A stretch of DNA of 64,000 nt, taken from contig JAHYIO010000033.1 of NCBI GenBank assembly GCA_020543525.1, positions 1,798,001 through 1,862,000 on the forward strand, written 5' to 3'. Source of the stretch: Coriolopsis trogii (Eukaryota > Basidiomycota > Agaricomycetes > Polyporales > Polyporaceae). This document shows positions 9,891-21,694 of the stretch, one piece after another; position 1 is the first letter of the stretch; every line of letters starts with the position of its first letter. Made by a program: the position numbers and the translations under genes. The notes beneath the pieces were generated by a model. It saw only the letters and a list, made by a program, of their open reading frames with translations. It was not told the DNA's origin and searched no databases.

Positions 9891-11060
9891 ATGTTCCTTC
9901 GCTTGCTCTCTGTAGCCCTGCTGTCCAGCGTCGTCTTCTCAGCTGGTCCTTTCCCTGGTCAGATTAAGAACCTGGTCACTTTCGGTGACTCCTACACTGA
10001 CGTCGTGAGTCTGCCTCGCTTGCGCCATGGTGTGAATAGGAAGACATACGGTTTTACTCGCAGGATGCACACGCAGACGGCGGGATCATGTGGCCCGTGT
10101 TTGCGGCAAAGGACGGCAACTTCAATCTCTTCCCTTTCGCCAAGGCCGGAGCGACTTGCTCCAACAACCTGACTCATCGCTCGGCTCCACCGGTGTTCGA
10201 GAGCCAGCTCCCGACGTACTTCGCGGAGGTTGCGAACGGGACACTCAAGCTCGACCCCGAGAACACAATGTACACCCTCTGGATTGGAACGAACGATGTC
10301 GGAGCGAGCGAGTTGCTCACAGGGCAGCAAACTGCTGGCGTGACCGTCGTGGACACCGTGGCGTGTTCCGTGAACTGGGTGAAGGTGCTGTACGATTCCG
10401 GCGCCCGGAACTTCATCTTCCAAAACGTGAGTGCCATTGTGTCTCGTTGGCGTGTCAGGGAACTCACCGGTGAACTAGATGATACCACTGGAGACCGCCC
10501 CGCTTTACGCGGCGAACTCGTACCCGAACGGATATTGGACGCAACCACGGAATACGACCGAGTGGAACATCTTCATGAAGGAGCTCACGACCGCGGGGAA
10601 CGCGATCGCCAAACTTATGCTGCAGGCCCTCGCCCCAACCTTACACGGAGCACACATCGGTCAGCAGCTCGCTTGATGTTATAGACGACATTATGCTCAC
10701 GTCTGGATCAGGCTTGTTCGATTCGCACTCTCTCTTCGCTGATATGGTCACCCGCCCTCAACTCTACCTCAACGGCACTGCACCATTGAATGTCACCGGA
10801 GCGGTACACGCGTGTGTTTACGAGCTCGGCGAAAGTACGAGCGATCCCGGGGTCTGTACGGACGCAGAAGGAACTGACCAGGACAGCTTCCTCTGGTGGG
10901 TTGACCTTGGCTCTCCTTGCAGCTCCGAAACTCATTCAGCGACCGACTTAATAGGTTTGATGAATTGCATCCATCTGTACAGGCGGAACGAGTCGTCGCG
11001 AAGGCGATCTCGGATGCTATTCACAGACGGTCTGAAAGGTGGATTACATGGTTGTCCTAA
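9891..11060 (+). CDS. Secreted GDSL/SGNH esterase, CE16-like, tandem copy C
   Basis: Five exons (9891-10004, 10064-10426, 10479-10659, 10712-10895, 10955-11060) encode 315 aa. Exon lengths (114/363/181/184/106) are identical to copy A. The signal peptide is Leu-rich and ends around 'VVFSAG'. SGNH blocks are intact: 'TFGDSYTDV', 'AKAGATCSNN', 'LWIGTNDVG' and 'WFDELHPS'. Shared exon lengths and exon 4 structure suggest A and C are the closer pair, with B diverged. It lies 318 bp downstream of copy B with its own TATA box, so it is probably expressed as a separate transcript. Predicted role is secreted deacetylation of plant cell-wall oligosaccharides, as for copy A. Confidence 0.92.
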
Positions 11061-12414
11061 GACAACGGTAGTAACTCGCTGATGAACGAGCTCATACCGC
11101 TCCAACTAGCATAATAGTAAAAATGGGCAATACATTGTCATGGGTGTGCAACGTACCAGCTTCCTGGGATGATTCCGTCTGTAACCTATAGGTCCAGGTC
11201 ACTCCATATGACACAGTACCCGACCGCACAACACTCGCTGGAGACAGAGACCAAAGTGTATTGAAGACACACATACATATACACGCATACGCGACCTCAT
11301 GGACTGTAACTCCAACACGGGCCGCCCCCGACACAGGTGAAGTTCGGTACGATCTTGAGATGGAGATGTTGGTCTCCCTCCTGAACGTTCAAGACCCAAT
11401 CCAGCGCGTCCGAGTCGAAACAGAGACACAGAGAGAGGATCCCAAATATCGGGAGGTGTAACTTTCGATTGAGCAAAAAAGTCCGTCTGCCGCTCCCTCT
11501 TATACCGGGCGCCCAGCGGACCATTTGCCGAAGGACCGCCTCCCACGCACGGACCATGGGCGCGTCGGGATAAATTCTTGCTGGCTACGGCTGCGGGGAT
11601 TTTCTTTACAGTCACCTCGGTCTCTGAAGCTGGCGTTTCGCATTCAATTGGGACGTTTCGCTCCGGGCTGTGTCCCTGCGGGCGTAGTTCAACAACCGAG
11701 CAGAGCGATCATGCAATTGGCTGGGCATACCGCTGGCTGCTTACTCCTCCACTGGTCGTGCGGTTAATCAGCCTTTAGCACAGTCCTCCTGGGACGCGTA
11801 GTACGTGTTCGTTGTATGTTTCGTGTTCATAGAAGATTTTTTCGCTCGCTCTCATTCACAGCTCTCTGTTTGCGCCTTGAATGTCGTGATACGGCGGGTT
11901 CCTTCCAATTACGACCCTTTTCGACGTGCCAAGAAGGACAGACCTGTGATCGCAATGACAGAAGTACCTTTCCAGTCCGCTGCATGTACGCCATATGAAC
12001 CCTCATCGCTCTCATTCGGACTGATGGCGATGATTGCAGGCGTTGCTGCGGCTTCTCCGCATAATGGCAACGAATCACATCAGCTTTGCTCCGTACGTAT
12101 ACGTTCAGTATGGCTTCACTCTTCGACCCTTCCGAACTAGGCTGCGATATGCTGATTATGGTGAAATGCAGACAGGGTTCCAGGGCGTATGATATGTCTG
12201 GATCTCCTTCGCCTGCAGCTGCTCAGCAAGTGATTGCCGGCTGTGACCGACTGAGACTCGACAGGCTTACGGAACTCCAGGTACTCATCAATGGCTAACG
12301 TCATGCCGCAAGCTGCTCAGAGCGGCGAGCGAGATTATTCTATCCAGAATAATAGCAGGTGCGATGTCCGACGGTATATGTGTTCCGCCCCACCCGCAGC
12401 GCGCACTTACAAAA

Positions 12415-12794
12415 CTAACGCAACGTCGCCTGTCTGTCGATGTTTTCGGACTGGCCGAATTCAACGAGTGCGATCTCGTCACAAGGAGCACCGATGATCG
12501 TCACCTGGGCCATTGCCTATTATTCTGTGTTCATCTGCAATGATCTGTCTTACAGCTCCCGCTACGACGATCAAACACCATTTGAGCCCGATAGAGGGAA
12601 CAAGGCTTTGCTGTCTCTTCAACCAAAGGAAATTTATTTCCGGCGGTTACGACCGCTATTGCATCCATCGCATTGACAATGACACCTGGCGCGCTCATGG
12701 TGAGTTGTCCGTCACTTGGCTTTGAATCGAACAGTCTGACCTGAGCTTGCACAATCTCAGCTCCGTTCTTGGAAGTTTCGGACCAGTGGTAAGT
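12415..12794 (-). pseudogene. Possible remnant or short unrecognised minus-strand gene
   Basis: On the minus strand two coding-like stretches can be joined by a plausible intron (donor GTGTTT at about 12586, acceptor ATAG before GCAATGGCC). The first, from 12794, includes 'TYHWSETSKNGAEIVQAQV' and 'LTMSAPGVIVNAMDAIAVV'. The second includes 'VTIIGAPCDEIALVEFGQ' and ends at TAG 12415-12417. The residue composition looks like a real globular protein rather than a chance frame. However, the frame upstream of 12794 is broken by stops and no start or family was recognised. It could be the 3' part of a decayed gene or an unsolved spliced gene. Confidence 0.3.
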
Positions 12795-13288
12795 AGGCCA
12801 AGAGCTGTAATATTCGCTCTCGGGACGTTTCTGTTTTCACGAAGGTTAGGACGGCGGTTTCTCTCACCAGCCGTGCGACCACATGGACAATTCATTGGCC
12901 ATTGACAGTTCCTGGGAAGGGCGAGGGCGATGTACGAACCTCGCCTACGGACGAAATGAACAACTCAGGCTCGATTGGCCGTATATGTCAATAAGGTTCC
13001 ACAAGCAAGCTCGGAAGCTGATGGTCACATGGAGTGCTGTCCAACATCCATGGTAGGGAGACCTCGGCATCACGACACCGCACCTTACTCCACAAGTCAA
13101 TCTTTGTCATGGAGGAATGGTACCTATTCTCTGTCCGTCCGTGTGTGATTTTGACGGCACGTTCTCCTATCAGCGCGAGCGAGGACGAGCCGACATCATT
13201 CTCCTCAATTGACAGGAGGCAACCCTGCATTCCATGATTTATTTGTATGATCTTCCATCTGCTTCTCCCAAGCTTCACGACCCCTATC

Positions 13289-13347
13289 CGTCCCCCGTCC
13301 CCCGTCCCCCGTCCCCCGTCCCCCGTCCCCCGTCCCCCGTCCCCGTC
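13289..13347. repeat. Heptanucleotide minisatellite (TCCCCCG)n
   Basis: About eight head-to-tail copies of the 7-mer TCCCCCG, with the last copies slightly shortened. The G-rich strand is minus and carries runs of five G every seven bases. Confidence 0.9.
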
Positions 13348-16300
13348 GTCATCACGACCCCGCACTCGCGCCCAAATAATGACCCGTGTTCGTACGGATC
13401 TCGCACGCAAGGCGGCCAGTAATTGCCCTCCATATATCAACGAATACCGCCCGGAAAGAAGAGGTCGATGATGCAGTACGTACAGCATCCGTGTAGGTAC
13501 GCATCCGCCGGCTTGCTCTTTGGGAAAGCACAGCTCGTCCGTCCTTCTCCATTCGTCGGGCTATCTACCAAAACCATCTTTCCGGACCTGGAATTCAACA
13601 GAACATCGTCGCACGGACGGCACTTTCGGCAGGCCCGCCAGCTGTGGCATACCCCCGCCCTCCCAAATGACGAGGTGCAGATCTCTTCTCACGGCTGTGA
13701 TGCCTGTCATCGCCTGTGCCCACCGGCTGGCTGATTGCACGCACGGATGCGGCGCTCCGTCAAGGGATCAAGCAAGCGAGAGACTGGGAGGCAACCCAGC
13801 AAGCTCACCGTTCTGTGCACCACGCTCCTGGGCCGGGAGTGCCCACTCCGGCCCTGTCTCCCTTCGAGGAACGACGCACTCGCATTGGCCGCGCCCGTCA
13901 CGGGCTACGCGCGTGCAGGCGCTCATGTGGTTAGAGTTCCGTGAGAGAGGCCTGAGAGCGAGGAGAGCCCATCAGGCTTGCCCCCAGGTCCGCAGTCGAC
14001 TTCTTGTCTGTGCGCCGACAGCGTACACGGAATGCTGACTTACGTTTCCTCTCTCAGTGACTTCCACCATCTCCGAGCGAGCGAGCTTCTGTGCGGGATC
14101 GTGGGCGCATCCGTCCGTAGACGGGACGCATCATGATGCGGACTACAGCCCCTTGGACCTGCGTGATGGAATCGCACCGTCACCGCGCTCGGCCAGGCCC
14201 CCTCCCGCGGCCGTGTGTGCGACACGTATGGGGGCTCGCGACTCCAAGTTCATGGGCGCGCGCCGCCCACGCCACCGTCAACGGAGGTAATGCCCCTCCC
14301 AAACGTCCTCTTGATTGCCTATTTACATTCGAGCACCCCAGATTCGTTCTGACGGGTCGTGCGAGTCGGACGGTCCAAGGTTTGCCTCTGGCTCCGAGCG
14401 TCCGCTGCGTAGGGGCGTTCGACCGACCGTGTTCGAGGCGCGAAGCTTGAAGCTTGAATACATATATATCCGACGGGGTCTCCTGGGCAGGCGTCCCCGG
14501 CTGCGGCCCGGGCTTGGTGGTACCGTAACTCTCTTTTTGGACTCTGGCCGCTTTTCCGTCTCCGACTGTCAGGACTCTTCTGAGGCAACCCATTTGCCTC
14601 GGCTAGTGTCGTGCGGCTCTTCCAGATTGGACCGAGTACTGTCGATGTTCCGGGAGGGTACGAGGGTATGTACGTGAACTTGAATTGCAGCTTACTACCC
14701 AGTGTCTCTATCGGCACCAGCTGCTGCGCGCCCGAAGTCCCCGAACTGATTGCATACGCGCGCATAGCCCGCGATCATATTCCAAGTTCATTGACGTTCT
14801 TCATTATGGGGTTTCCTCGTTCGGGTCTCTCGGGCTTGCTGCTTTTAGTGCAGCATCATCCTTCCCCACTCATGAGTCGTAACTGCGAAATGGTCTCGTA
14901 CCCTCACGTACCGGACCAAACTTCCCTCATCGGGCATTGGTATCATACCCGCAGTTCGCACTTGGTATACATACATCATCTGATGCAATACCCAGTACGG
15001 CGTACACTATCCGTAGTCTACGGACGCGCGTACTTACTATCTTGTATACGGTCTAGCTATAGCTGATCGAGGTTCAGTGTAGTACGTAGCGACACATGGT
15101 ACACCCGGACCCACTATCGATGGCGGTGGTGCCGGACTCCAATGATCTAGTCCATAGACGGCGCATCATGCATCACGGCGCGCCGACGTCACGCACAAAC
15201 GATCCATCTCATTGACGGATGCCTCTTTGGGGAGGTTGTGGTGCCCACAAACGGGCGATCGACTGATGGCGCGTGACTGTGCAGTGTAACAGGGAACACC
15301 GCCATCGCTTCCACACATACACAGCAGGAAACAAGTTGAAGACTACAAGTTGGTGCACATGACAGTTGGCCACTGGTCGGCGGTCGACGTCAGATAGCAG
15401 CAGGATGTCGATGTCGGCTCCGTCCATCAGCTTCGCCCACAGAGCGAGCTAAGTTATCCGTGGGTGTGCCCGTGAGGCGGAAGAGGGCGGGGCGGTCCCT
15501 CCTCTTTCCTTGTTCGACCGCAAGACCGCCGGCGGAAGCCTTGGGTCGGCGACGGATGTGCCTCTGCATCGAGTCACTGCCAACCAGTGGCATGGCAGAG
15601 CGGCGCTCATGACCACAGCCCGTGCGCAATACGTACACGTACGGCGCGTCTGGAGATCTCGGAGTGCAGAAAATAGGTCGTTCCATGCCAGTGGACGTTA
15701 GACACACACCCAAAACGGCGACTCGGATCGACCGTCGACCAAGTTGGTACATACCGGACGCGCCTGTTGACGTACGTACATACGCCGGGCTGGACTGGAC
15801 CTGACTCTGGCTTGCCAGCCACGCGACGGTGACCGACCCCGACACCGACTCGGATTGTCCACGTCCCTCGCGGGCTCCTATGATCGTCCCTGCGAGCCAG
15901 GCGAGGGGAGACGGCGAGAACCGGGTCGCAGGCCGTCGAGGCGTGCCGTCAAAGAAGCCACTGCGAGAAGGCCCGAAGGCGAGAAGGCCGGGCGCGTCTT
16001 CAGGGTCGCCGAGCTCCTTATGGCTACATGCGCCCGCGTCTGGGCACGCCGGCTCAGATCCCTTCTGCAGCCATTGCTCCCGCCGGCGTCCTCCTCAGTG
16101 CTCGCATCGTGCCCCAGGATGCAGAACGCGGGATGCGTGGATGCAGGATGCAGGAATCCGCGGGGGCACGACGCTCGTGCTCGAGGCCATGGCCATCTTC
16201 CATTCGTCGAGCAGCGATTCCGCACACACGCGCGCGCGCGATCCTGCCACTCTGCCGCCCGAGAACGAACCCCCCTACCCCCTATGTGCTCACGAAGCAG

Positions 16301-18155
16301 AAGCCGTCCCCCCCGTGTGCCACGCGCCCACTTGCGCGGCGCCGGAAGGGGTATGGCCGCGACCAAACACGGCTGATAAGGCTGGATGGCGCTGGGGGGA
16401 ACGGTCTGGCTGGCTGGCTGTGGGCTGGGGAAGACGCCGTCCTGTCCCGAAGCCGCGCGAACGCGCGCCCGCATTCGAGGGAAGCGGGGGCGATCTCGCA
16501 AACGGTCGAGACCTTCCCCCGTCAGCGAGGAATGATGCGTGTGCGTGTGGGCGACCAGGGTGGGTGCAGTCGACGCGGTGACAGGAGCGGCTCACGGCTC
16601 GCACTGAGGACGAGCGACGGGGAAGGACGCGGGTGCGGTTGCGGTCGCGGTCGCGGTACCGAGGGTGAGAGGAGAGCCAGAGGGAGGGGGAACGGGGAAT
16701 AGCTCGCCTAGCTGACAGCGTTGACGTCGACAGGCGAGCGGGGGCTCTCGTAAACGCCATTCTACTGCGCTCGGCAAGGATGGGAGACGCAGCGGCAGGG
16801 AACGCGAAGGTCGCACAGAGGAAACTCTGCGCTTACTCCTCCTGGACAGGATAGAAGACGGCGGGGAAGGGTCTGCCGTGCGCGGCGCGACGCGTCAGGC
16901 CTCTTCAGGCTAGCCGTGGTCACCTCTCGCCCACGCAGACGCATCCAAGGATAGCCCAGAATTGCGAGTGCCATGCTTTGTCGACTGTCGGCTATTGCTG
17001 GCACCACCGAGAGCGCGCGGGGAAAGGCGTGATCCAGAGCATGCCCGTATGAGCATCGTATCGCACGGAGATGTCCAAGAGGCATGACAGCCATCGTACC
17101 GTGTTGTCGCTGTACATATGGATGCTGTCACTGGCACATGCTCTACTGGGCAAAGCCCGTGAGCAGCGCGCTCACACGCGGCCGTCGGCGTGAGCATCCC
17201 TGATGGTTATTGGCGGAGCTGGTGATCCCGCCACTCGTCTGGCCGACGGCGGCGTAGGTGGACATAGACAGGGCATACGGTAGCGATGTCGTTCGCCGAG
17301 AGCATGAGTGGTTTGATCGCCAAGAGGTGGCTCTCGTCGAGCACGAGCCGTAGAGAAGCGCTGGAATCAATCACAGCTTTGCTGTCGTCCTTGAGGCGGC
17401 CAGTAAGGATTAATTGCCCTTCAAAGGGTATTCGAAGGTGCGCCAGAGCGATGACTGGACGGCCGCTGATTGGACTGACCTGAGAGTACGCTACAGCTAG
17501 ATGACAAGGTGCGGCGAGGCCATGACCTGAGAGAAATGCATGATCCCCGAGGTGGTGCTGTCTGAGCTTCCTACACGGCTTTGTTGTCGCCACACGGGAA
17601 GAGCACGTTGATGACAAGAACGGGGGCGTCCGGAGCCTTCTATGATAGAGCCACCAAGCACACTACTTCCGATGCTATCCCTTCCCAGTTCAGCTTGGTT
17701 CCGATAGGCCACGTCGACGTCTACGCAGTGTTTCAGCCACATGATTAAGGTCGGATGATAGAGCTAGAGTGTCAAAGGAACCGGCGGTACCTCAGGAGCA
17801 AGAGCAAGAGCACGAGGACGCAATGGCAGACGTTGAGCGAAAATCTAGAGAGAGACAGCCAGCGCCATCTCCGCCCTTCGTTCGCAAGATCCATAGGAGG
17901 ACACGGAGATCTCTGGCATGCCTTCTCCCCGGTCGGCGGCATGACTCGCTCCGCTAGCTCATGAGGCAAAAGCTGCCTATGCGTGTTCGATCTGCCATAT
18001 TGGCGTCCGTAATGTATTCCTGGGGCTCGTCTGATGTCGTTCTCCAGGGGCTGGGGGAGAGACATGTGCTGGTGCTGCGTCCGAGTCGGCGCCGACCTGC
18101 ACGGAAATTGGCCATCATCGGACGGCACGGAGAGAGCGCGGAGGTCCGAGTGGCC

Positions 18156-18185
18156 AGTCCGAGTCCGAGTCCGAGTCCGAGTCCG
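18156..18185. repeat. Hexanucleotide repeat (GTCCGA)n
   Basis: About five tandem copies of GTCCGA. It lies in the desert and is not part of a supported gene. Confidence 0.85.
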
Positions 18186-21100
18186 TATTCGAGTCCACAC
18201 GACGCGCAAAGAAGCCACAGCAGCGGCAGGCGTGAGCGCAAGCTCAACCAAACTCGCAACTCGCAACTCCGAACGCGAGCCGAGGAAAACGGAGGGCCCG
18301 AACGGGGGAGGGATGATCGAGGGAGCCTATTGAGAGAAGACGGAGGGTGTGAGAGACGTTCGGCATCAGGCAGCTGCAATCAATCGCCTTCCAGCTCGCA
18401 ATATCGCCACAGATGACGGAGAACCTCGCGCGGTGGCGGATTCGAAGCGCGAGCGTGGAGGGAAGGGCGGCGGTAGACTGTCTGCAAGCAGAGATTCGAG
18501 TTATCGTCTTCGGGTGTGTGTGTTACTTTTCTGGTGCCACCAGTATCTCGGTGCCTGTAAAGCCGAGTGCACGCGGACGTCCCGGCAAAGGAGATACGGA
18601 GCTGGCGGGCGAGATGTAGGAGGGTATGTAGACTGGACAAGGAGCTGCTGAGGTGGCGCCCAGCGAGACGGTTAGACCACCCGACGGCGTTGTGGCGTCG
18701 TCGCTTCCGGATCCGGAAGTGCCCCATCACCGAATCTTCAGCGCTTCTACTCACTCACCGGCGCGCCGACCGAATCAATCATCCAGCTGCAGGCGGGCGT
18801 CCCCTCCTGGAGTCTTTCCGCTTCCTTCCACGGCGAACTCCCCGCCTCGCTCGCAACGAACCACCTATACAGCAAGGCCACCAGAAGTTCCGACTCTCTT
18901 CAATTTGCCCACAAAGTACTGCGCACGTGAAAATGCCGCCACATGTGACTTCCCGACGTTAGCACGTACTATACACGCGCGTAGTTCGCAAGCGTGCGGG
19001 CTAACCCATCTCGAGAAACCCGCCGCGTGCGTACACGCTACGACGCGTCCCCGGCACGAGGGCGTGGAACGTCGGGACCCGCATGCCGAGCTTGATCACA
19101 TTTCGACCAACGTGCGTGCTGCGTATGACACTGACAGCAGCTGGCCGCCATCAAATGAGAGAAGCTGGGACCCTGACTTGTTGGGAGCGTCCGGGCGCGG
19201 CGCACGGGCCACTCCCCCTTGCTCTGGAAATCCGAAACCACATGGCGGACGCGGTCAGGGAGGTGCTGAGGGTGCTTACTCTCGCGCACGACTGTCGCTG
19301 GAGGACCTATGAACACAACATCCGGGATGGAGGGTTCCATGGGGTGTTCCGTAAGGACTTGGGAGGGCAGCCAAGTGCTCGACGTTCTGGTCCGGCGGGG
19401 CCCGCCCAAGCCAGCTGCGGGTACGTACTCCTTTCGAATTCGAAGGTGCCGTACCCCGGGCCCCCAATCGTATCGAGCTTCTCGAGCGCCGCTCACGGCT
19501 CGTATAGGCCAAGTGAGTGTCCTAGGCAGCGGCTGATTGGATGAGTCGTACTGACCAATGCGGCTTATTATTAGATGCTCTTCCTGCACACGAGCCCTGC
19601 ATTTGGAACTTGGCAAGAGTGAGCTCTGAGTGAGGGCCTGGAACGGGATACGTGACCGCGGCGGGCGTATGACCGATGGGTACGAGGTAAGACTCGACTC
19701 ACCCCGTACGACGTTTCCTCAGCCTCCTGTGAGTCTGCGTGTCCAGTGTCCACCAGTGACCAGAGTGACCAGGAGTCCCCACAGCGTCCGTCCGTCCTGG
19801 AGAGGAGTCATCCGAGACGCGCACCGCTTGGCAACTCCGCGGCGCACACGAGAAGTCGTGGAGCCTGGACACACACGGAACGTCAGCCCCCACGGTTCGC
19901 CTGAAAGCATGGAAAAGAGTACTGCATGCTACTTACAGTGGACGTGTCAAGGGTGGTGCCAGGCCTCCCACACGCCCCGCCCGTGTATTGTTCTCCTCGG
20001 CACCCATCACACTGAGCACGAGCGGCAGTCTGAGCCTCAGCCGGCCTGTGTGTGGTTTGGGCGTCGCGGATTGACGGCATCGTGCGCGTGCGCACATGCG
20101 TATGCGTATAGGATAATACATATGCCCGATGGACGATGACAACTTCGCATGGCCTCGAGCCTTGAGGTATGCCATCTCCCACCGCCGCAGACTGTCGTGG
20201 AATAGACCCGCTCCGAGTCAGGGACTGCGAGGACGTTCAGCAGGATATCGATGCAATGCGCAGGGAGCAAACAAGATACTCAGGGCGGCGTATATATATA
20301 TGTAGCGAGGGGCCGAGAGCCAGTCAGCGCCGCCGCGCCTCGGGCGCGCTCATGCGGTTCTTCCCAATGCCAACGCCAACTGACAAGAGAGAAAGACGCT
20401 GCGGGCGGACGGGTTCAATAGCCAAAAAAATTGATCAATGGCAAGGGGTTCTGTGCCCGAACCCCTCCCCTCTCTTGATCGTATATGCACATGTCGACCC
20501 GCGAACACCTCTCAGCTGCAGCCCGCAAAAGAGATGGAGAGCGTGCTGCGTCACGCAGACGACTATTGCTTCCCCTCCGTCCGAGCGCATGGTGCAGTTA
20601 CCGGCGTGGCAGCCACCGACGTCGGAGGGTGATCGCGCGCAGCGGTCGATCCAAAGTAGATTGATTTCGAGTTCGTTCAGATATGATCATGGGACGCGCC
20701 CGAGGACAGTCAGGGCACTCGAAGCCAGCGTCGAGCGATTTTTGTACTTCGTCTTTGATTCGGATCTCAGGGGACAAAAAAGTAGATGACTAGCGGGTAG
20801 ATAAAGACCATCCAACAAACAGAGTGGGCTGTAGCGTATGCGTTCGGACGATATGTGAGCAATAGCTTAGGCACGGCCAGGAGGATCGGAACCGGAGCAC
20901 TCCACGCCCGTCGCTCTCCGCCAGAGTCGGACCCGAAAATAGAGAAGGCGAGCGCAGAAGGGGTTCGAAGGGCGGCGAGAGGGAGCTCATGGGCGACGAG
21001 AAGGAATGAGCATAGACTAGATTATGGACGTAGCGAGCCTGAGGAATAGGGAACACAGGCGATTACTTGCAAGAAATACGGGACGATCCAAGAAAATCAG

Positions 21101-21694
21101 AAGCGATACACGGGATGGATCTGCTGGCAACAGAAACAAAACGGCGGGGCACGACGCGGGGCGGACGGACGAATCGGTCACGAAGAAACATCGACGGAGA
21201 ACACCAAGAAGAAGCGTCCGTCTTCCCAAACACGGAATTCCCCCATCCCCTTCCTCCAGCTCCGGAGCGAGTCACGAGCGCTGGCGTTCGGCGCGGGCAC
21301 GGAGCCAAGCAGGCTGCGGCTCGAACGCGTCCCTCCCAACCCAATGGGTGCCACGGGCTGTGACAGCGCCGGATGACGTGCACGATGGGCAAATGAGGAG
21401 CAGAGACGTTAAGGACGAACGGGTCGGACCAAACGGGGTGAGAAACAGCGAAAACGGCGGACAGGCGAGCGATGGATACACGGACGGGTGGGTCTATGGC
21501 AGCTGGCGCAAGCGCACGAAACAAAAAATACACGATAAATACAGCAAATGAAGGGTGGCAAAAGGCGTGAGCAAATGAAGGAGCAACGGATGAACGACAG
21601 AAGGGGAGATTGGTGGGGGGAGGGGAAGCTGGGGGAGCAGTGTCCGACATCCACGTCTGCACGCCGTTTCTCTCGCCCAAACTAGCCGAACGGA

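Larger units (their letters stand above)
11061..21694. other. Gene desert left of the GATA gene, no intact gene recognised
   Basis: About 10.6 kb without a supportable intact gene. The base composition is not AT-rich and there is no sign of transposon ends, reverse transcriptase or RIP-like decay. Open frames are short and lack recognisable motifs; the longest (15829-16581, plus) looks like a chance GC-rich frame. Exceptions are a possible minus-strand gene remnant near 12.4-12.8 kb and two short tandem repeats, listed separately. The part next to 21.7 kb is purine-rich on the plus strand and is probably the 3' untranslated region of the GATA gene. Long non-coding RNAs cannot be seen from sequence alone. 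Confidence 0.5.

Noticed and set aside
14611..15066. Plus-strand 151-codon open frame
   Set aside because: No motif, no start context and atypical composition; a chance frame in the desert.
15829..16581. 250-codon plus-strand open frame
   Set aside because: It lies in very GC-rich DNA with other long frames overlapping it on both strands, has no motif, and its composition looks random.
18156..18185. CRISPR-like array
   Set aside because: It is an uninterrupted hexamer repeat with no spacers, and the host is a eukaryote.
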